DNA of 64,000 nt from positions 190,891 to 254,890 of the forward strand of contig PUQB01000120.1 in the NCBI GenBank assembly GCA_003024785.1, in the 5' to 3' direction. This document shows positions 12,480 to 24,876 of this stretch, piece after piece. The notes below the pieces were generated by a model. That model was not told the origin of the DNA, did not search any database, and worked only from the letters and a program-made list of their open reading frames with translations. The stretch's first letter is position 1. The number at the start of each line of letters is the position of its first letter. Source of the stretch: Selaginella tamariscina (Eukaryota > Streptophyta > Lycopodiopsida > Selaginellales > Selaginellaceae). A program made the translations under genes and the position numbers.

Positions 12480-13280
12480 TGTGAATCACGTTCATAGCAA
12501 TTCATTTAGTAATTTATATTAATAAATTTAAAGTTGGTTAAATGTTAATAATACTAAAAATAAACTTAGAATCTTTATTTATATTTAAATGAAATTTAAT
12601 AATAACAATGAAAAATTATTATCATACAAATACTTAAATTAATTTTAATTATTTTAAACACTACAATATTTGATAAATATTTAAAAAATGAGACCAAATG
12701 TAAAGAAATATTTATAACTGTGTATACCAACGAAACTAGCCGTAGTTAAAAAATGTTAGGGATTAATAATTAAATTAAAAATTAATAAAATAAATTAATA
12801 TTTAAACTTTTGTACCATTTTTGGACTACGGCCAGTTTCACTGATGTATATACAACATGAAGTAAAGTACATGTTGATTATTTACTATAAAATCATACTT
12901 AATATTTGAAATAATCCCTAAATGTATACATATGTAACATATATAAAACCCAAATGCGTTATCCTAAAGTATTAACAAAAATACATATTTTTGTATACAC
13001 AGGCACGTATGGAGATTCAAGACGTGTTGGATTTTATGAATAAATAATTAAGAGTTTTTATTTTTACAAGTCTATAGTATGTATGAGTTATATATAAACT
13101 TACTTAAAAAACAGAATATAAGATATAAAGTCCTCTGTAAAGCATACCCAAGCTTTAATAATTTATAGTTTAATAAAATTTTAAATGTTATAGCAATCTC
13201 AAACTATGCTATAATTAATAAATAACGATATGTAAATGCAGCTTTTTAATTTTATGAATGAGATCCTATATATATATTAT
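12480..13280. repeat. Right arm of long AT-rich inverted repeat
   Basis: Its reverse complement aligns with about 3840-4440 in the same landmark order, including 'aagcttgggtat', 'aaaagctgcatttacatat' and 'ggatctcattcataaa'. It is interrupted by a small TIR element at 12727-12844. A further diverged copy of the same family, in the same orientation, lies at about 13990-14290. Confidence 0.75.
12721..12850. mobile_element. Small TIR element (MITE-like, 118 bp) with 6 bp duplication
   Basis: The core 12727-12844 begins CCAACGAAACTAGCCGTAG and ends with the complement of TCAGTGAAACTGGCCGTAG, giving imperfect terminal inverted repeats of about 29 bp. It is flanked on both sides by TGTATA (12721-12726 and 12845-12850). 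The matching position in the left arm of the large inverted repeat (about 4288-4300, 'gttgtattacagag') lacks the insertion, so it is an empty-site pair. The interior is AT-rich and noncoding. The family is not recognised; TSD length and TIR sequence do not match Stowaway or Tourist as I know them. Confidence 0.75.
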
Positions 13281-15750
13281 ATTATATATATTATATAATA
13301 TATAAAACTGGATGCACATATACATCAAAATCATCGAGACTTATTAGTTAAGAATAAATTTTAACACTGTTAGTTCAGTTAGTGAGTTTTCTATCTCTAG
13401 TTATGTATTTTAACCACGTTTGTATTTAAAAATTTGATCGCTATGTCTATTAAACCTTATATTGGATATATTAATTTAACATAATAATACTTAAGAATTT
13501 TATTCTTAAAATATACGTTATGAAATTTATTAGAATGTGAAATGCCATTGATATTAGTAATGCTGTTTAATAATTTATAGCTTTAATAATATTGACATTT
13601 TTAATTTTAGTTTAATCTTTCATGTGTAAGTGGGAAACTTAAAATATTATAATTATAAGATATATCTTAATTGAATTATTTCAAAATTTATTATATTTTT
13701 AATATATTATTTAAGAAATAATAATCATGATAAAAAAAATTAAAATATACTAATATTTTATGTTTAAGATGGCATATATATTTTGTGACACAAGCTGTGT
13801 ATTTATATAAATAATATATCCTTATACATATATACATGATATATACTACATATATAAATATAATAGAGATAAATCTCTATATACTTTATTTATGGACATA
13901 TTTGAAAAAGTATCATAAAAGAATATTATGATAAGTTAAACTATTTTAATTTAATATTTTAATATTATAATAGCATCAAAGTGTGCTATCATCTGTTAGT
14001 ACTAAGTATAAAATAATAATAATAGCATGGACTCGGAATTTAATATATTTATAAACTGATAACACTTCCCTAAAATATATATGCATACACATACATATAT
14101 AGACATCAAGATTTAGTACATTCCACGTGTACAAATATACATATGTCTCTCTCGTGTACGTGTGTACACAGGCACTTACATATTTCTTTGTTTAATAATT
14201 TATAATATTAATCTTGATTTAATTAAGTGTCTATTTATTTACGAATGAGATCATATATATAAATATATATTTTTATACAACGTATAAAACCGTACGCGGG
14301 CAACGTACTTTTCCAATACGGTTATATGCAAAATAGGAGGCACATCTAACTTATCTCTCTCTAAGCATTGATTGGGATTGGTGAGTTAATTAATTACAAT
14401 GTATTGTATAAGAAAGTATTTTATAAATATATACTTTGAACATGCTCAATTTAGATTAATATTATTATTTTAGTAAATAAGAATGTTTTAATTTTATAAA
14501 TAAAAGCAAAGAATAGACTATTAATTATTATTTTTAACTATATAAATCCAGGTCCCCGCTGCCAAGTGCAACCTTGTACATGCATATACAAAAACTCTTG
14601 CTTTTGTATCGATTTATACATATTATTCAAGTGTATATTTTATCCATCGAGATTATATATATAGATTCGTCACATACCTATAACTCTTTACTATTATAGG
14701 ATCTTGTATATTTTATTTTTTATTTTTTAAATTTGACACAACTAAGCATTGTATTTACAATTGTAACTTTTTAAATAATCAAAATTAATTTCAAATAACG
14801 ATACTAATATCGAAAATTAATAGAATTATTTATACAGTGGTTAATCTTATAATCATATAAATATGGTAATGTATATATATTATATATATATATATATAAT
14901 ATTATATATATTTTATATATATACTGAAGTTTTTTAATGAACTTTTTATTACCTTTTTTCTTTTCGGGTTCTCACGTCGATGGATAAACCAAAGCGAGAG
15001 TTTTTATTTGTTTTTTTGTTTTTTGAATTAATTTTACTTGTTTTTGATGGTATGTATGGAGTAATAACTTTTAAATCAATTAGCATTACATTTAATTCTA
15101 TAATTTATCATTTGTTTATATTCCGTATGTATATGCACTTTCAATTTAAAATAAGAATGTTTATTGTCCAACTCTTAATTATTTATTTAATTAATATTTA
15201 TTAATAATTAATTAATCTTTATTATAGAAATATTCTTTAAAAAATTCTACATCCAAAAAATAGAATGATAAGATTAATTATTAAAAGGTAAATTTTTATG
15301 ACATACACCCTATTAACACTAAGGGTAAATAAAACTGTAATGAAATGAATTCTCTTACATGAAATTATTTAATATAAAAGAATTATATCATGTTACGACG
15401 GTTGATCTCATGTAGCGAGACGTAAACTAGCGCAGTATCCACATTGATTATCTCCTATAGTGATATTAATAATGAAAGTAAATCAGAAAGAACCTATAAA
15501 AAATTCGGACTGTTTCATATATTACCTGTAGTAACACAATATAATATGGATAATGTAGTTATTCAATAATATTGCATCTTTAGATCAGCTTAAGAGAATT
15601 GTCATGACTTAGTATAATACTGCTTTTGTAGAAAGCTAGCATGTTTGTAAGTCCAGGCCGTCAATATAAAACAGGTGTTTGCGTAGGTGCCCGCGCGTGT
15701 GTGTCCAACCTTGTATGTATATTTGTTATTGATGTTATTATGTTGGTTGT
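13280..15750. other. AT-rich region without recognisable genes
   Basis: The stretch holds more diverged members of the AT-rich repeat family (about 13990-14290; 'gcattgtattt...aaataatcaaaatta' at about 14745) and a (TA)n tract at about 14870-14925. The short ORF at 14980-15204 is AT-driven and resembles nothing I know. Confidence 0.5.
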
Positions 15751-15756
15751 TTCCAG

Positions 15757-16337
15757 GATAATTCAGGAAATGGTTTAACACTTTCAAGTTTCACTATAAG
15801 ACCTCAAATTCAGATGCTAGAAGAAGTAGAGTTGAGAGTCTTACTATGAACAAGGTTTCTGTGTGTGTTATGTGTTTGTGCGCGCGGGCATGCGTGGCCG
15901 TCTGCTAGTGAGTGCACGCGCTATGTCAAGTAGATTTGTTGTATAAGGTATATGTTATTGTTATTGAATAATTAGAATTGGTAATCAGGATGTCTCTAGA
16001 GATTTGTCACCTCCAAGTCTCATCTCGAGGCCTCAAATTCCCGTACCAGCTTTCAAGGAAACGGAGACGACCAATACGGATTATGCAGGAGACAGAAGCG
16101 AGAGAAGCCGTGGTCCATAGAGGTATATCTCTAATCTTTCTGGATGTCTGTGTATTTGACGCATATGTTCTATATGAGAGTTCATGTGAGATTGCTTAAG
16201 CTCGTGTTGTGTAAGTCTGGTTACTTAAATACTTGACAGGAAGAAGTAGGCAGAGACTGGCATTGGCAGAAGTTGCCATGGATACAAAGACAATTCATGA
16301 TGTGGCGTTCGTCGGGAGCAACCCTGGTGGAATGATT
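15757..16337 (+). CDS. Three exon-like blocks of an unrecognised gene or gene fragment
   Basis: Three blocks have good splice borders: 15757-15854 (ttccag/ ... caag/gt), 15989-16122 (atcag/ ... agag/gt) and 16240-16337 (gacag/ ... gatt/gtaagt). The first two share a duplicated stretch ('caagtttcactataagacctcaaattc' against 'caagtctcatctcgaggcctcaaattc', here with differences) and look like diverged duplicates of one exon. The third reads RSRQRLALAEVAMDTKTIHD and on to VAFVGSNPGGMI, which I do not recognise. Codon composition is richer in G and C than the surroundings. No start, stop or continuation is visible, and a copia fragment lies just downstream, so this may be the stub of a disrupted gene. 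Confidence 0.3.
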
Positions 16338-16559
16338 GTAAGTTTTAACGTTAATGTACTCTTTAGATTCATATGTAGTTTATATGTTGGCAACACCTAT
16401 ATATACACATACATGTAGGGCTACTATACATGACAGAGTGAGATGCTGTTACAACACGTAAAACACACAAGATAACTAGTAAGAGAACTTGTATTCTGAT
16501 GTGGTTTTACATACTGCAGTGTTCTATATATGTATTCTTGTATGCCTTAGTCGTACGGC

Positions 16560-17800
16560 TGCATATTCCTTAGCATATGCTCCAACACTATCAATATTCC
16601 TCACACATAGTTTCCACTGGATAATTCTGTAGTCTTGGACCTATGATCATCAACGTCACTAGCCTAATATGCACCTAAATCTTGTGACAACCTTAGAGTA
16701 GGTTATGGTGTCCAATGTGGATAATACTGAAAGATGTGAAGATTGCAAACCAATGTGATAGGTTTGGATCATGCATGAATCCGCATATGTTAATAATAGC
16801 ATTTACAATATCACAAGTGTGATGTGTCAACAGCATTTTGATAAGGCTTATCATTAAATGATCATATGTTGCCGGTGGTGTCGATTGCAGCCCAAAATAG
16901 TTTCATGATGAGAGAGGTTAAAGTTGCATAGGAGAAATCAAAGTTAAACTTCTCCAAACTTTTTTCAACACATCGTTGTTGATGAAGAAAGAGAGCATCA
17001 TGTTTATGATCTGTAACTACTTATAAACCAAGACAATACCAAGATCAACCGGTTGTAGAAATGATTCTTAGTGTCCTTGAGCATGTAGAGGTTGTTGTAT
17101 GCAAGGAGAAGATCATTTACATACACAACAATCAATAAAATAAAATGATTTTGTTTGTTTGTAGGTTCCACTGAGCTTAAGAATCGGTTAACCCTTGACC
17201 AACCAAAAAGTGTGTCATACACTGGGATTGTTTAAGACCGTATAATGACTTTTTTACTTGACATACCATGTGTTCGTTACCAACTGGTATGAACCCTAGT
17301 GGTTGTCTCATGTAAATTGTCTCCTTGAGTTCACCATTGTCTAAGAAAATCCACGAGCAAGCTTTATAATTACCACATTTTCATGCTGATCTAACTTATG
17401 CTTATAAATCTACATGCATGAGATTATTAAACAATTCACAAGTTTTTGAACAAGTTCGCACGTGTCATTCTTTATTAAAAAATCAAAATTTTCAAGCATG
17501 CCTTACCACCATTTCCTACATTTTACCATTACCATTGCCTATTGGTACAACTAAGGCTCTAGACACGCAGCCATGTACACCCTATATCTTTAGAGGTACA
17601 TAAGAGATGGTTGCCATGCATGATCAGACCTAAGAGTCCCCAATACCTAATTAGCAATGTCATGCTGTTGCTCAATAGGTTAACCATGATTCTCCTCATG
17701 TTTATTAGAAGGTTCACCATCTTGAATATAATCGTTACCAACTTTTGAATGTTGACTAACATTCATTGTTATATCATTCATCATCATTACCACTATCATG
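16560..17800 (-). mobile_element. Decayed Ty1/copia fragment (reverse transcriptase and RNase H)
   Basis: On the minus strand, about 17200-17370 reads copia reverse-transcriptase signatures (GELKETIYMRQPLGFIPVG and KKSLYGLKQS). About 17090-17140 reads VVYVNDLLLAYNN, a degenerate YVDDLLLA box. Near 16640-16690 a degenerate RNase H DADWA..DDRRST-type segment follows. The fragment is AT-rich and badly decayed, with many breaks and no LTR or target duplication seen. It is much older than the 4.8-9.5 kb element. Confidence 0.7.
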
Positions 17801-20480
17801 CAACTAGTTAACTAGGTTGTCAACGTTTGAATATCGATCATCCATTACATTAAAATAATGTGATTTAACACTAATTTTTTTTGTAGTTGATTATGTTTCA
17901 TAAGGTTTGGAATTGTTTTAACATTATTAAGAGATGTAATGTCTTTTAAAATTGAAAGTATTCCAATAATACACCTTAATGAATCATCCTTTAAAATGTT
18001 TTAAAAACGGGTTACAGATTGCCTTTCTAAAAATTGTACTCATTTGACCAATCACGACCCTAATTTCATAAGTTAATAATTTTGAATGACATGTTAAACA
18101 TAATGCATAGAACCTCTTTTTTAATTCTTCACAATTGAGAAACATAAATAACGAAAAATATAAATATGACATACGATGTTGTCCAAGGCTTTAGTAAAAA
18201 GAAAATTTTATATATATACAATAGTTTTCACAACTTTGATTAAAACTTAAGTAGGATTTCATGACATTGTAACATGTCTTTAACAACATTTTGCACTATT
18301 TAAAGTTTATGCCTTAAACATCATTTTAAAAAAGCTCATATGAAACTACAAGTTGAACTTTAGTGCTATATTATTAAAAATAGGCCTTGAATTTATTACT
18401 TACAAACTTTACATTAAAATCCATTTAAATTCTTTAAAATTTCAAATTTGTAGTGTTCACTACAAGTGTATACCAAATCTTAATTTACAAAAATGCATTA
18501 AACTTACAATGTAGTAAATATACAAATACTTTCCAAGTAAAGTCATTCATTAAAAAAATAAAATATCAATAGCCTCTAGAAGAAACATTAAACTAAAGCA
18601 CCTCAAACAAAAATAAGACTCTTTATAGTTTTAAATTCTTAATAATTAGTAATTTTAATTATGTAATTAGTATTTATTACTAAAAAATTTATTTTATTAT
18701 AGGAACATTATAGTTCCATTGTTTTATAATATTAGAAGTATTAAAATGTAATTTTTATATCAAGATTCCTTATTTTTCCTTTCAAATTACTATAAAAAGA
18801 TGACACATGGCAAAAAATAAGAAATAAAACTATTCAACATATTTAAAAGTTTTTAAATTTAAAATTATGACATAATACTATTACAACTTATAATTTAAAA
18901 TTATCACGTAATACTACTACAACTTATAATTTAAAATTACCATGTAATACTACTATAATGCATAAAACAATATTATAGTTTGATGTTACTAGGGAGGTGA
19001 GGGTATGCAATGTTTAGGATGGACACATAGAAGTGGTGAATGATAAAGACCAATGTGTATATGGGCACATTAAGTTAATGTAACACATTTGACATGGTGT
19101 AAATGTTGTGTGTGCACCTTTTGTTTAATTATTTGGATTTTAATGTTTCGTTTATAACATGGAGGCATATGTTATTCGAGAATATTGATTACATAATCAA
19201 ACATGTTTATACTTAATTAAAAAAATTAATGTTGGTCAAACGGAGGTTGAGCAGACGTGAATTTACTTAAGAAGTGACGTGTCCTCGCTATTTTCACAGA
19301 GGTAACACCTGAATTTCATATTTGGTTCAAGTGTGAATGTAGATGTGTATTGAACCATTGTAAACTTCTTATTATCTTAATTATTAAGATTATTTAAGTT
19401 TTCAATATTTACTTTTCCTAAAACCTATTAATTAAACTTGCTAATATGTATTATATATTACTTTGTTTATATTTACAAATTTATTACTAATTAATAATTA
19501 ATTACTTATTCTTTAATTTAATTCATATTAAGTAGTAAAAATAACATAAAAATAAAAACCTTCAAGAAACATAAGAGTATTTTTTTCTCATGTTTTTTAA
19601 AAATTTTAATAACAGTTTAAAACTTAATAGTTAAAATAAGATAAAAAAAAATATACTTAAAGAGATAGAAAATGGAAAATAGCATATACATTGAACTATA
19701 TTATTTATTTTAATTTAATTTTTAGTAATTCAAGTAGATTTTTTTTAATATTTAAAATATATTTTACTTTGATATTTTATGGATGTTTCAATTATATTTC
19801 TCAAGTCAATTGCTTTAAATTTACTTTAAACGTTATTTAAATAAACTACTTTCAGATTGATTAGTTAATGTGATTATATCATATACATATAAGTATATAT
19901 GTAAATTATCGCATGCATATAAGATTTAAACAAAAATAGAATGTCGAGCACGCTTATATATATTATATATATAATTTGTGTGTGTGTGTATTTGTGATAT
20001 AAAATTATATTTATTGTTAATACACACAATTTTATTTTGCTTAACGCGTTAATTAAATAGAAAACTAATAGTTAAAACAAAATAAAATTGATGATTAAAA
20101 CAGAGTTGTTCAAACGTTGTAGACGGGAAAAAGTACACATTGAGCAGCCCCCTGAGAAACAACACAAGCAGCTTTTTCCAAATATAATCATGCAACACAA
20201 TGCACACACACACGCACACGCACACGCACACACAATGCAAAACAATAAAACACACATAACACCTACCTAATCATAATTAAAATAATGCAAAAACTTAAAC
20301 CATATGCAGAGCTCGCAATAAAATGGCTAGCAGTAGATGAACTCTGCCCTTTTCAGCTGCTCATTTCACTTTAACCGCTCTGCATTACAATATATAAGTT
20401 AGTCTCTCATACATCTGTACGTGTGTTTTCTTGTGTGTATGTGTGTACTTCACATAATACATATTTAATATATACAAAAC
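17800..20480. other. AT-rich intergenic region
   Basis: No coding signal is convincing. It includes a 36 bp tandem repeat at 18858-18965 (separate entry), a (GT)n tract near 19977 and (CA)n near 20200. ORFs here are produced by microsatellites. Confidence 0.5.
18858..18965. repeat. 36 bp tandem repeat, three copies
   Basis: Units at 18858-18893, 18894-18929 and 18930-18965 share the frame 'tttaaaatta..a..taatact' and differ at a handful of positions each. Confidence 0.85.
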
Positions 20481-21026
20481 TCACCTCTCTCTCTCTCTCT
20501 CTCTCTCTATGTCTCTCTGTCTGTCTGTTTGTCTCTCTCTCACACACACGCACACGCACACGATACAACTAGATATATACTTCGCATTTGTATATACAAA
20601 TGCATGGAGCCATGAACCTGTTTTATTTAGTTATAACCTTAAGTGTAAGTTATACCACTGTTATATACAAATCCGAAGTATGTGTGTGAGAGAGAAACAT
20701 TCAACCAAATACTGTGATGATAAGAATCACGGCCTTACCAATCTACCAATTGCACATGTGTGTGTGCGCGCGTGAGAGAAAGAGAGAGATGCATGCACAC
20801 GGAAATAGTATATTAACATAATGTAATCAAACTCACTTATAATTCATAAAGCTGGCATGTTATGTATACATAAATTCACTTCGGGCAAATAATAATTTAA
20901 TTTCAACTTTGACCATATGGATCTTACTGTACATGAATGATATTACCCTTGACTATATATAACATATATGATCTCTAATAGTGACATATATTAATAATAC
21001 GAAAGATGATATTATATATAGTTAAC

Positions 21027-23396
21027 TTACTGGCTGGTCTTTGCGGGAGAGATAGGACTTCGACTGGGACTGCTGCTGGTTGCTCTATTAACAAGAAAAG
21101 ACCTTGTTAGAAAAAAGATAATCCAGCGATAGCAATGATGTTACCTTTTAGGACTTCGGCTCCTAGATACTTTCCTTCCCACTCGGTTCTGTAGTAAATA
21201 TAAACAAATTAGCACCACAAACATATATGAATCCAAAAATACACATATATAACATTTCTGTACTTGAATAAGTAAAATAGAGAGATTACTTACTCTTCTG
21301 ACCGGACTCTCAGATCCAGATGAATACGAGCTTGACCTTGCCCGTCTTGGTGACCTTGCTCTACGTGAGAAACAAAGGTTCGGTTAAGGAATATCAAATG
21401 CGATGGACAACACATACCTTCTAGGAGCAGAACGTGATCGCGAGCGTGAACGCATCATACGCCTTGGAAGAGGCGACCGAGACCGACGTCGAATTGGAGA
21501 CGACCTCCGAGGTGGTGTGCGCCCTCCTCGCCTAATTGGAAGCGGTGATCTGAAAAAGAAACAAACGACTACATGCGCCGGCACAGAAAAAGAGAGAGAG
21601 AGCATCTATCACTTATAATACACATAACTGTATTTTATTTGATACCTACCTACGCCTATAAGGCGGACTTCGCTGACGACCCATTGGACTCCCTCGAATC
21701 CTTCGTGGCGGACTCCTGCTTAACAAACAAATTCATATAATGCGCACACACACACACTCGCAGAGAAACACAGTACACACACGCAGGCGTATTTGTGCTG
21801 TGCATTATTAGATTGAATGTGAGTAAAAAATTACCTGTTGGGGGAACGTCGCCTCCTACGAAATCCCGGTGATGGTGACCGTCTTCGAGCCGGAGATGAA
21901 GCAACCGGCCTCCGTCGGGGAGGAGAATCAACCCTTCGCCTTGGAGAGATTGACCTCTTCCACTGTTGGTGACCCTCTACGAGGCGGATGTGGAGCTGAG
22001 ACACTCAAATACATCAGCTCTCTCTCTCTATATATATACACACAAAACACACACACAGACGAACTAAGAACTTACATTCACGGCGGCGAACTCCATCTCT
22101 AACCCCGTCTCTTTTTGGTGAAACTGCTCGTGCTCGTGGCTCTGTGAACCTCACGCCAACTGGTAGTCCGTCAACTTGGCCCTGAAAAAATTAGTCGATT
22201 AGCTATTCTATATATCTATACAAATATACGCGTGTATGTGTGGTGTATAATAAATGTACTTACCCCATCCATGTACTGTAGGGCCTTCTCTGCATCGGAC
22301 CTGCTCTTGAACTCAACATAAGCAAAGCCCTTCGAGAGATTGACCTTCGGATCCATAGCAAGCTCCACAGTGATAATCTCACCATAGTTTCCTACAATAA
22401 TATAGCAAAATAACAATTATCATCTCAGTTCAACTACTGATTGAAGCTTGAGTCGTTTACTCGTAAGTTTATAAGTTTTATCTCACCCACAATAATACCA
22501 TTTTCGTTGTCTATTTAATTTAATTTCAGGCGCCTATGTCCTACTAAATTAACTTTTATAATGTACATTGTCTCATCTACAATAATAACACAAAATAACA
22601 ATTACCATTTAGACTTCTTTTGTTAGATTGAATTCTGTATAACTTTATAGTTTCCTACAGTAAGATCACATAACAACAAATATTTACTTTTAATATAATT
22701 TAAACTAGAAATATTAACGTTTACAAAAGAACAAGAAATTCATACAATTATTTAGTTCTATCGTCTGCTTAACAGCTTTATGGCCCACTGAATTCATAAT
22801 TTTTCTCACGTACATTGTGTCTATTCCATATGTTATGGCAAAGCATTGAATTTGGTAAGGAATCACGGATTTCTAAGCGCAGAGAACGCTCTATACAGAA
22901 AAGGTTGATTTTTTAAGGTTCTTACCGAAATTTCCTTCAAGTGGGCCTCATTGACATTCCGGGTAAGCTGGGTGACGTGTAATCGTGTAGAATCTTCAGC
23001 AGTCGGCTTCCTACAAATAATTTCCATAAGTTTAATTAAGCCATACATTAGTGTAAAAATCGTACTTTGGAGGTGGCGATTTCCTAACTGGAGAAGGAGA
23101 TCGTCCCTTCCGTGCAACTGGGCTGTAAATCACAAAAATATCATAATTTTTGAAGGACATTCATGATTCGACAACAGACAGATATGCACGAAAATACGGC
23201 ATTAATCGACATCGAAGAGAAAACAACGAAAGAAAGCGAACCTTTTCTTAGGGCTTGGACTTCGTGAGCTGCCGCTTGTGGGCGATGAAGAGACGGATCT
23301 AGACCTGGAGCGCGACGGGCTGGAGCCCGAATAGGAGCTCCGACTGGAGCCGGACCTCGCCGGAGAGGAATTCTTCGGCTTCACCGCCTTCGCCAT
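21027..23396 (-). CDS. SR45: SR45/RNPS1-type splicing factor (RS1-RRM-RS2)
   Basis: SR45 is the plant RNPS1 homologue of the exon-junction/ASAP complex and acts in nuclear speckles in splice-site choice. Eleven exons with GT-AG borders are visible: 23242-23396 (MAKAVKPKNSSPARSGSSRS..., serine/arginine rich), 23066-23122, 22926-23010 (RLHVTQLTRNVNEAHLKEI, first half of the RRM), 22264-22391 (GEIITVELAMDP and KGFAYVEF, RNP1-like), 22076-22181 (GQVDGLPVGVRFTEPRARA), then RS-repeat exons at about 21834-21999, 21660-21717, 21420-21550, 21297-21361 and 21147-21187, and a last exon ending SPISPAKTSQ and stop at 21027-21029. LTRNVNEAHLKEIFGN and the SYSS and SRSPKR blocks match Arabidopsis SR45. Two single-base frame slips occur: one T missing at the end of the third exon (ATTTC where ATTTTC restores Phe) and one near 21955-21970. 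Conservation elsewhere makes consensus error more likely than decay. Confidence 0.92.
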
Positions 23397-23420
23397 TCCC
23401 TCGCAGCGCCAAAAACCTAG

Positions 23421-23449
23421 AACCCTAAACCTAAACCTAGAAATGGGCC
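23421..23449 (-). promoter_or_regulatory. Telo-box and site II (TGGGCC) motifs upstream of SR45
   Basis: The plus strand has aaccctaaac at 23421-23430 and TGGGCC at 23444-23449, 25-55 bp upstream of the SR45 ATG. This pairing is typical of plant housekeeping, translation and RNA-processing promoters (TCP/site II plus telo-box). The LITAF-domain gene diverges 650 bp away. Confidence 0.6.
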
Positions 23450-24102
23450 CCTAATTCCCTTATAAATAAATTTTCATTTTTTAAAAATTGAGTTTGATTC
23501 ATATATATTACAAATTCACAGATATTAATATGGGAAAATTTAAATACTCCTTAATACTCTTTAAATTATAGAAATTACATTTTTACCCTTGTAAAACTTC
23601 ACATTAAAATATAAATGAAAATTTGTAATAAATTTATACATTTGCATTTGATTTATTTCTTTCTAATGTGCTATTCATTAAATATATATATTGAATATCA
23701 ATTGGTCATAATTATAATTAATTAATTAATATTATCATTAATTATAAATAAAAATATGAGAAATAATAAAATAAAATTTAAAACTTAATGAAATATTATT
23801 GTAATTATTTTATTCATTTATAATGATAATGCTAAAATTAAATTCACTTGTACCTAAACTTTTTACATTTAATTTATTAAGTATATTCCATTTTAAATTC
23901 TACTAAAGGTATAAGTAAAATATTTTAAGATACTTACGTTATTAAATATTTTAATTAACTGTTTGCAAATTATTAATACTTTCAAATGTATTACTTAATA
24001 ATAAAATTTAGTGAATACTTGAATATACCTGTTTAGGGCAACAAAATGAGCTTGGTTTAAGCTGCGGTTAGGGTGAGAGTTTAAAGTTTTAGGGGGGAAG
24101 AA

Positions 24103-24834
24103 ATGGCAGCGGAGATGGGAGCCGATCGGGAGACGGAGATGAAGGATCGCAGGCGGCATCCGAGCCGGTGATGGGAATTCCCTATGCGTATCCACCGCCA
24201 GCAGCTCCAGGTACGAATGGAATGATCTACCCCACAGCAGATGCAAATGCACCATCAGTTTCCTTGGATCTGTGCCTGCAAATGCCATTGTCGGCCATCC
24301 GGATGGTATTCCTCTGCAGGAGACTGTGTATGGTGATACCCCTGCCCCGTTTGTGTGCTCACACTGTGGAAATGTCGGAGTTACCGAGATCAAGTAAGTA
24401 TTACTACTAGATACAGTGCGTGCGTGTGTGTGTACGATCAAGTAAGTAAGTTTAGTTTAGTAATACTCAGGAAACCTTTTGTAGTGTAGAAGCTTCATTT
24501 TGTAGCTTCCTATGTAGTTACTTCAAACTTTACTAAGTCAAGTTTCAGGTTTGATTCAAATTTTTTTAGCAAACCTCTATTTTGTTTTATATTTGACTCC
24601 ATGATGTATAATCACACACACACAGGTACTAGTTATAGATTGAATTTAGTTTACTTATGAAAACCATTGTTTGAATAATTTTCCTTTTTTAGTTTCCTAT
24701 GTAGTTTATTTGGATCAAACTTCAAAGTTTAATAAGTCAAATTGCAAGTTTGATTCAAACTTAGTGAAACTTACATTTGTCAGTCTTGTATATATAATTA
24801 CATAAATAGATAAACACACACACACACACACGTA

Positions 24835-24876
<42 letters not shown>

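Noticed and set aside
14980-15204. 74-codon plus-strand ORF with hydrophobic content
   Set aside because: AT-rich composition gives Phe/Ile/Leu-rich frames by chance; no motif, and no start context or neighbours.
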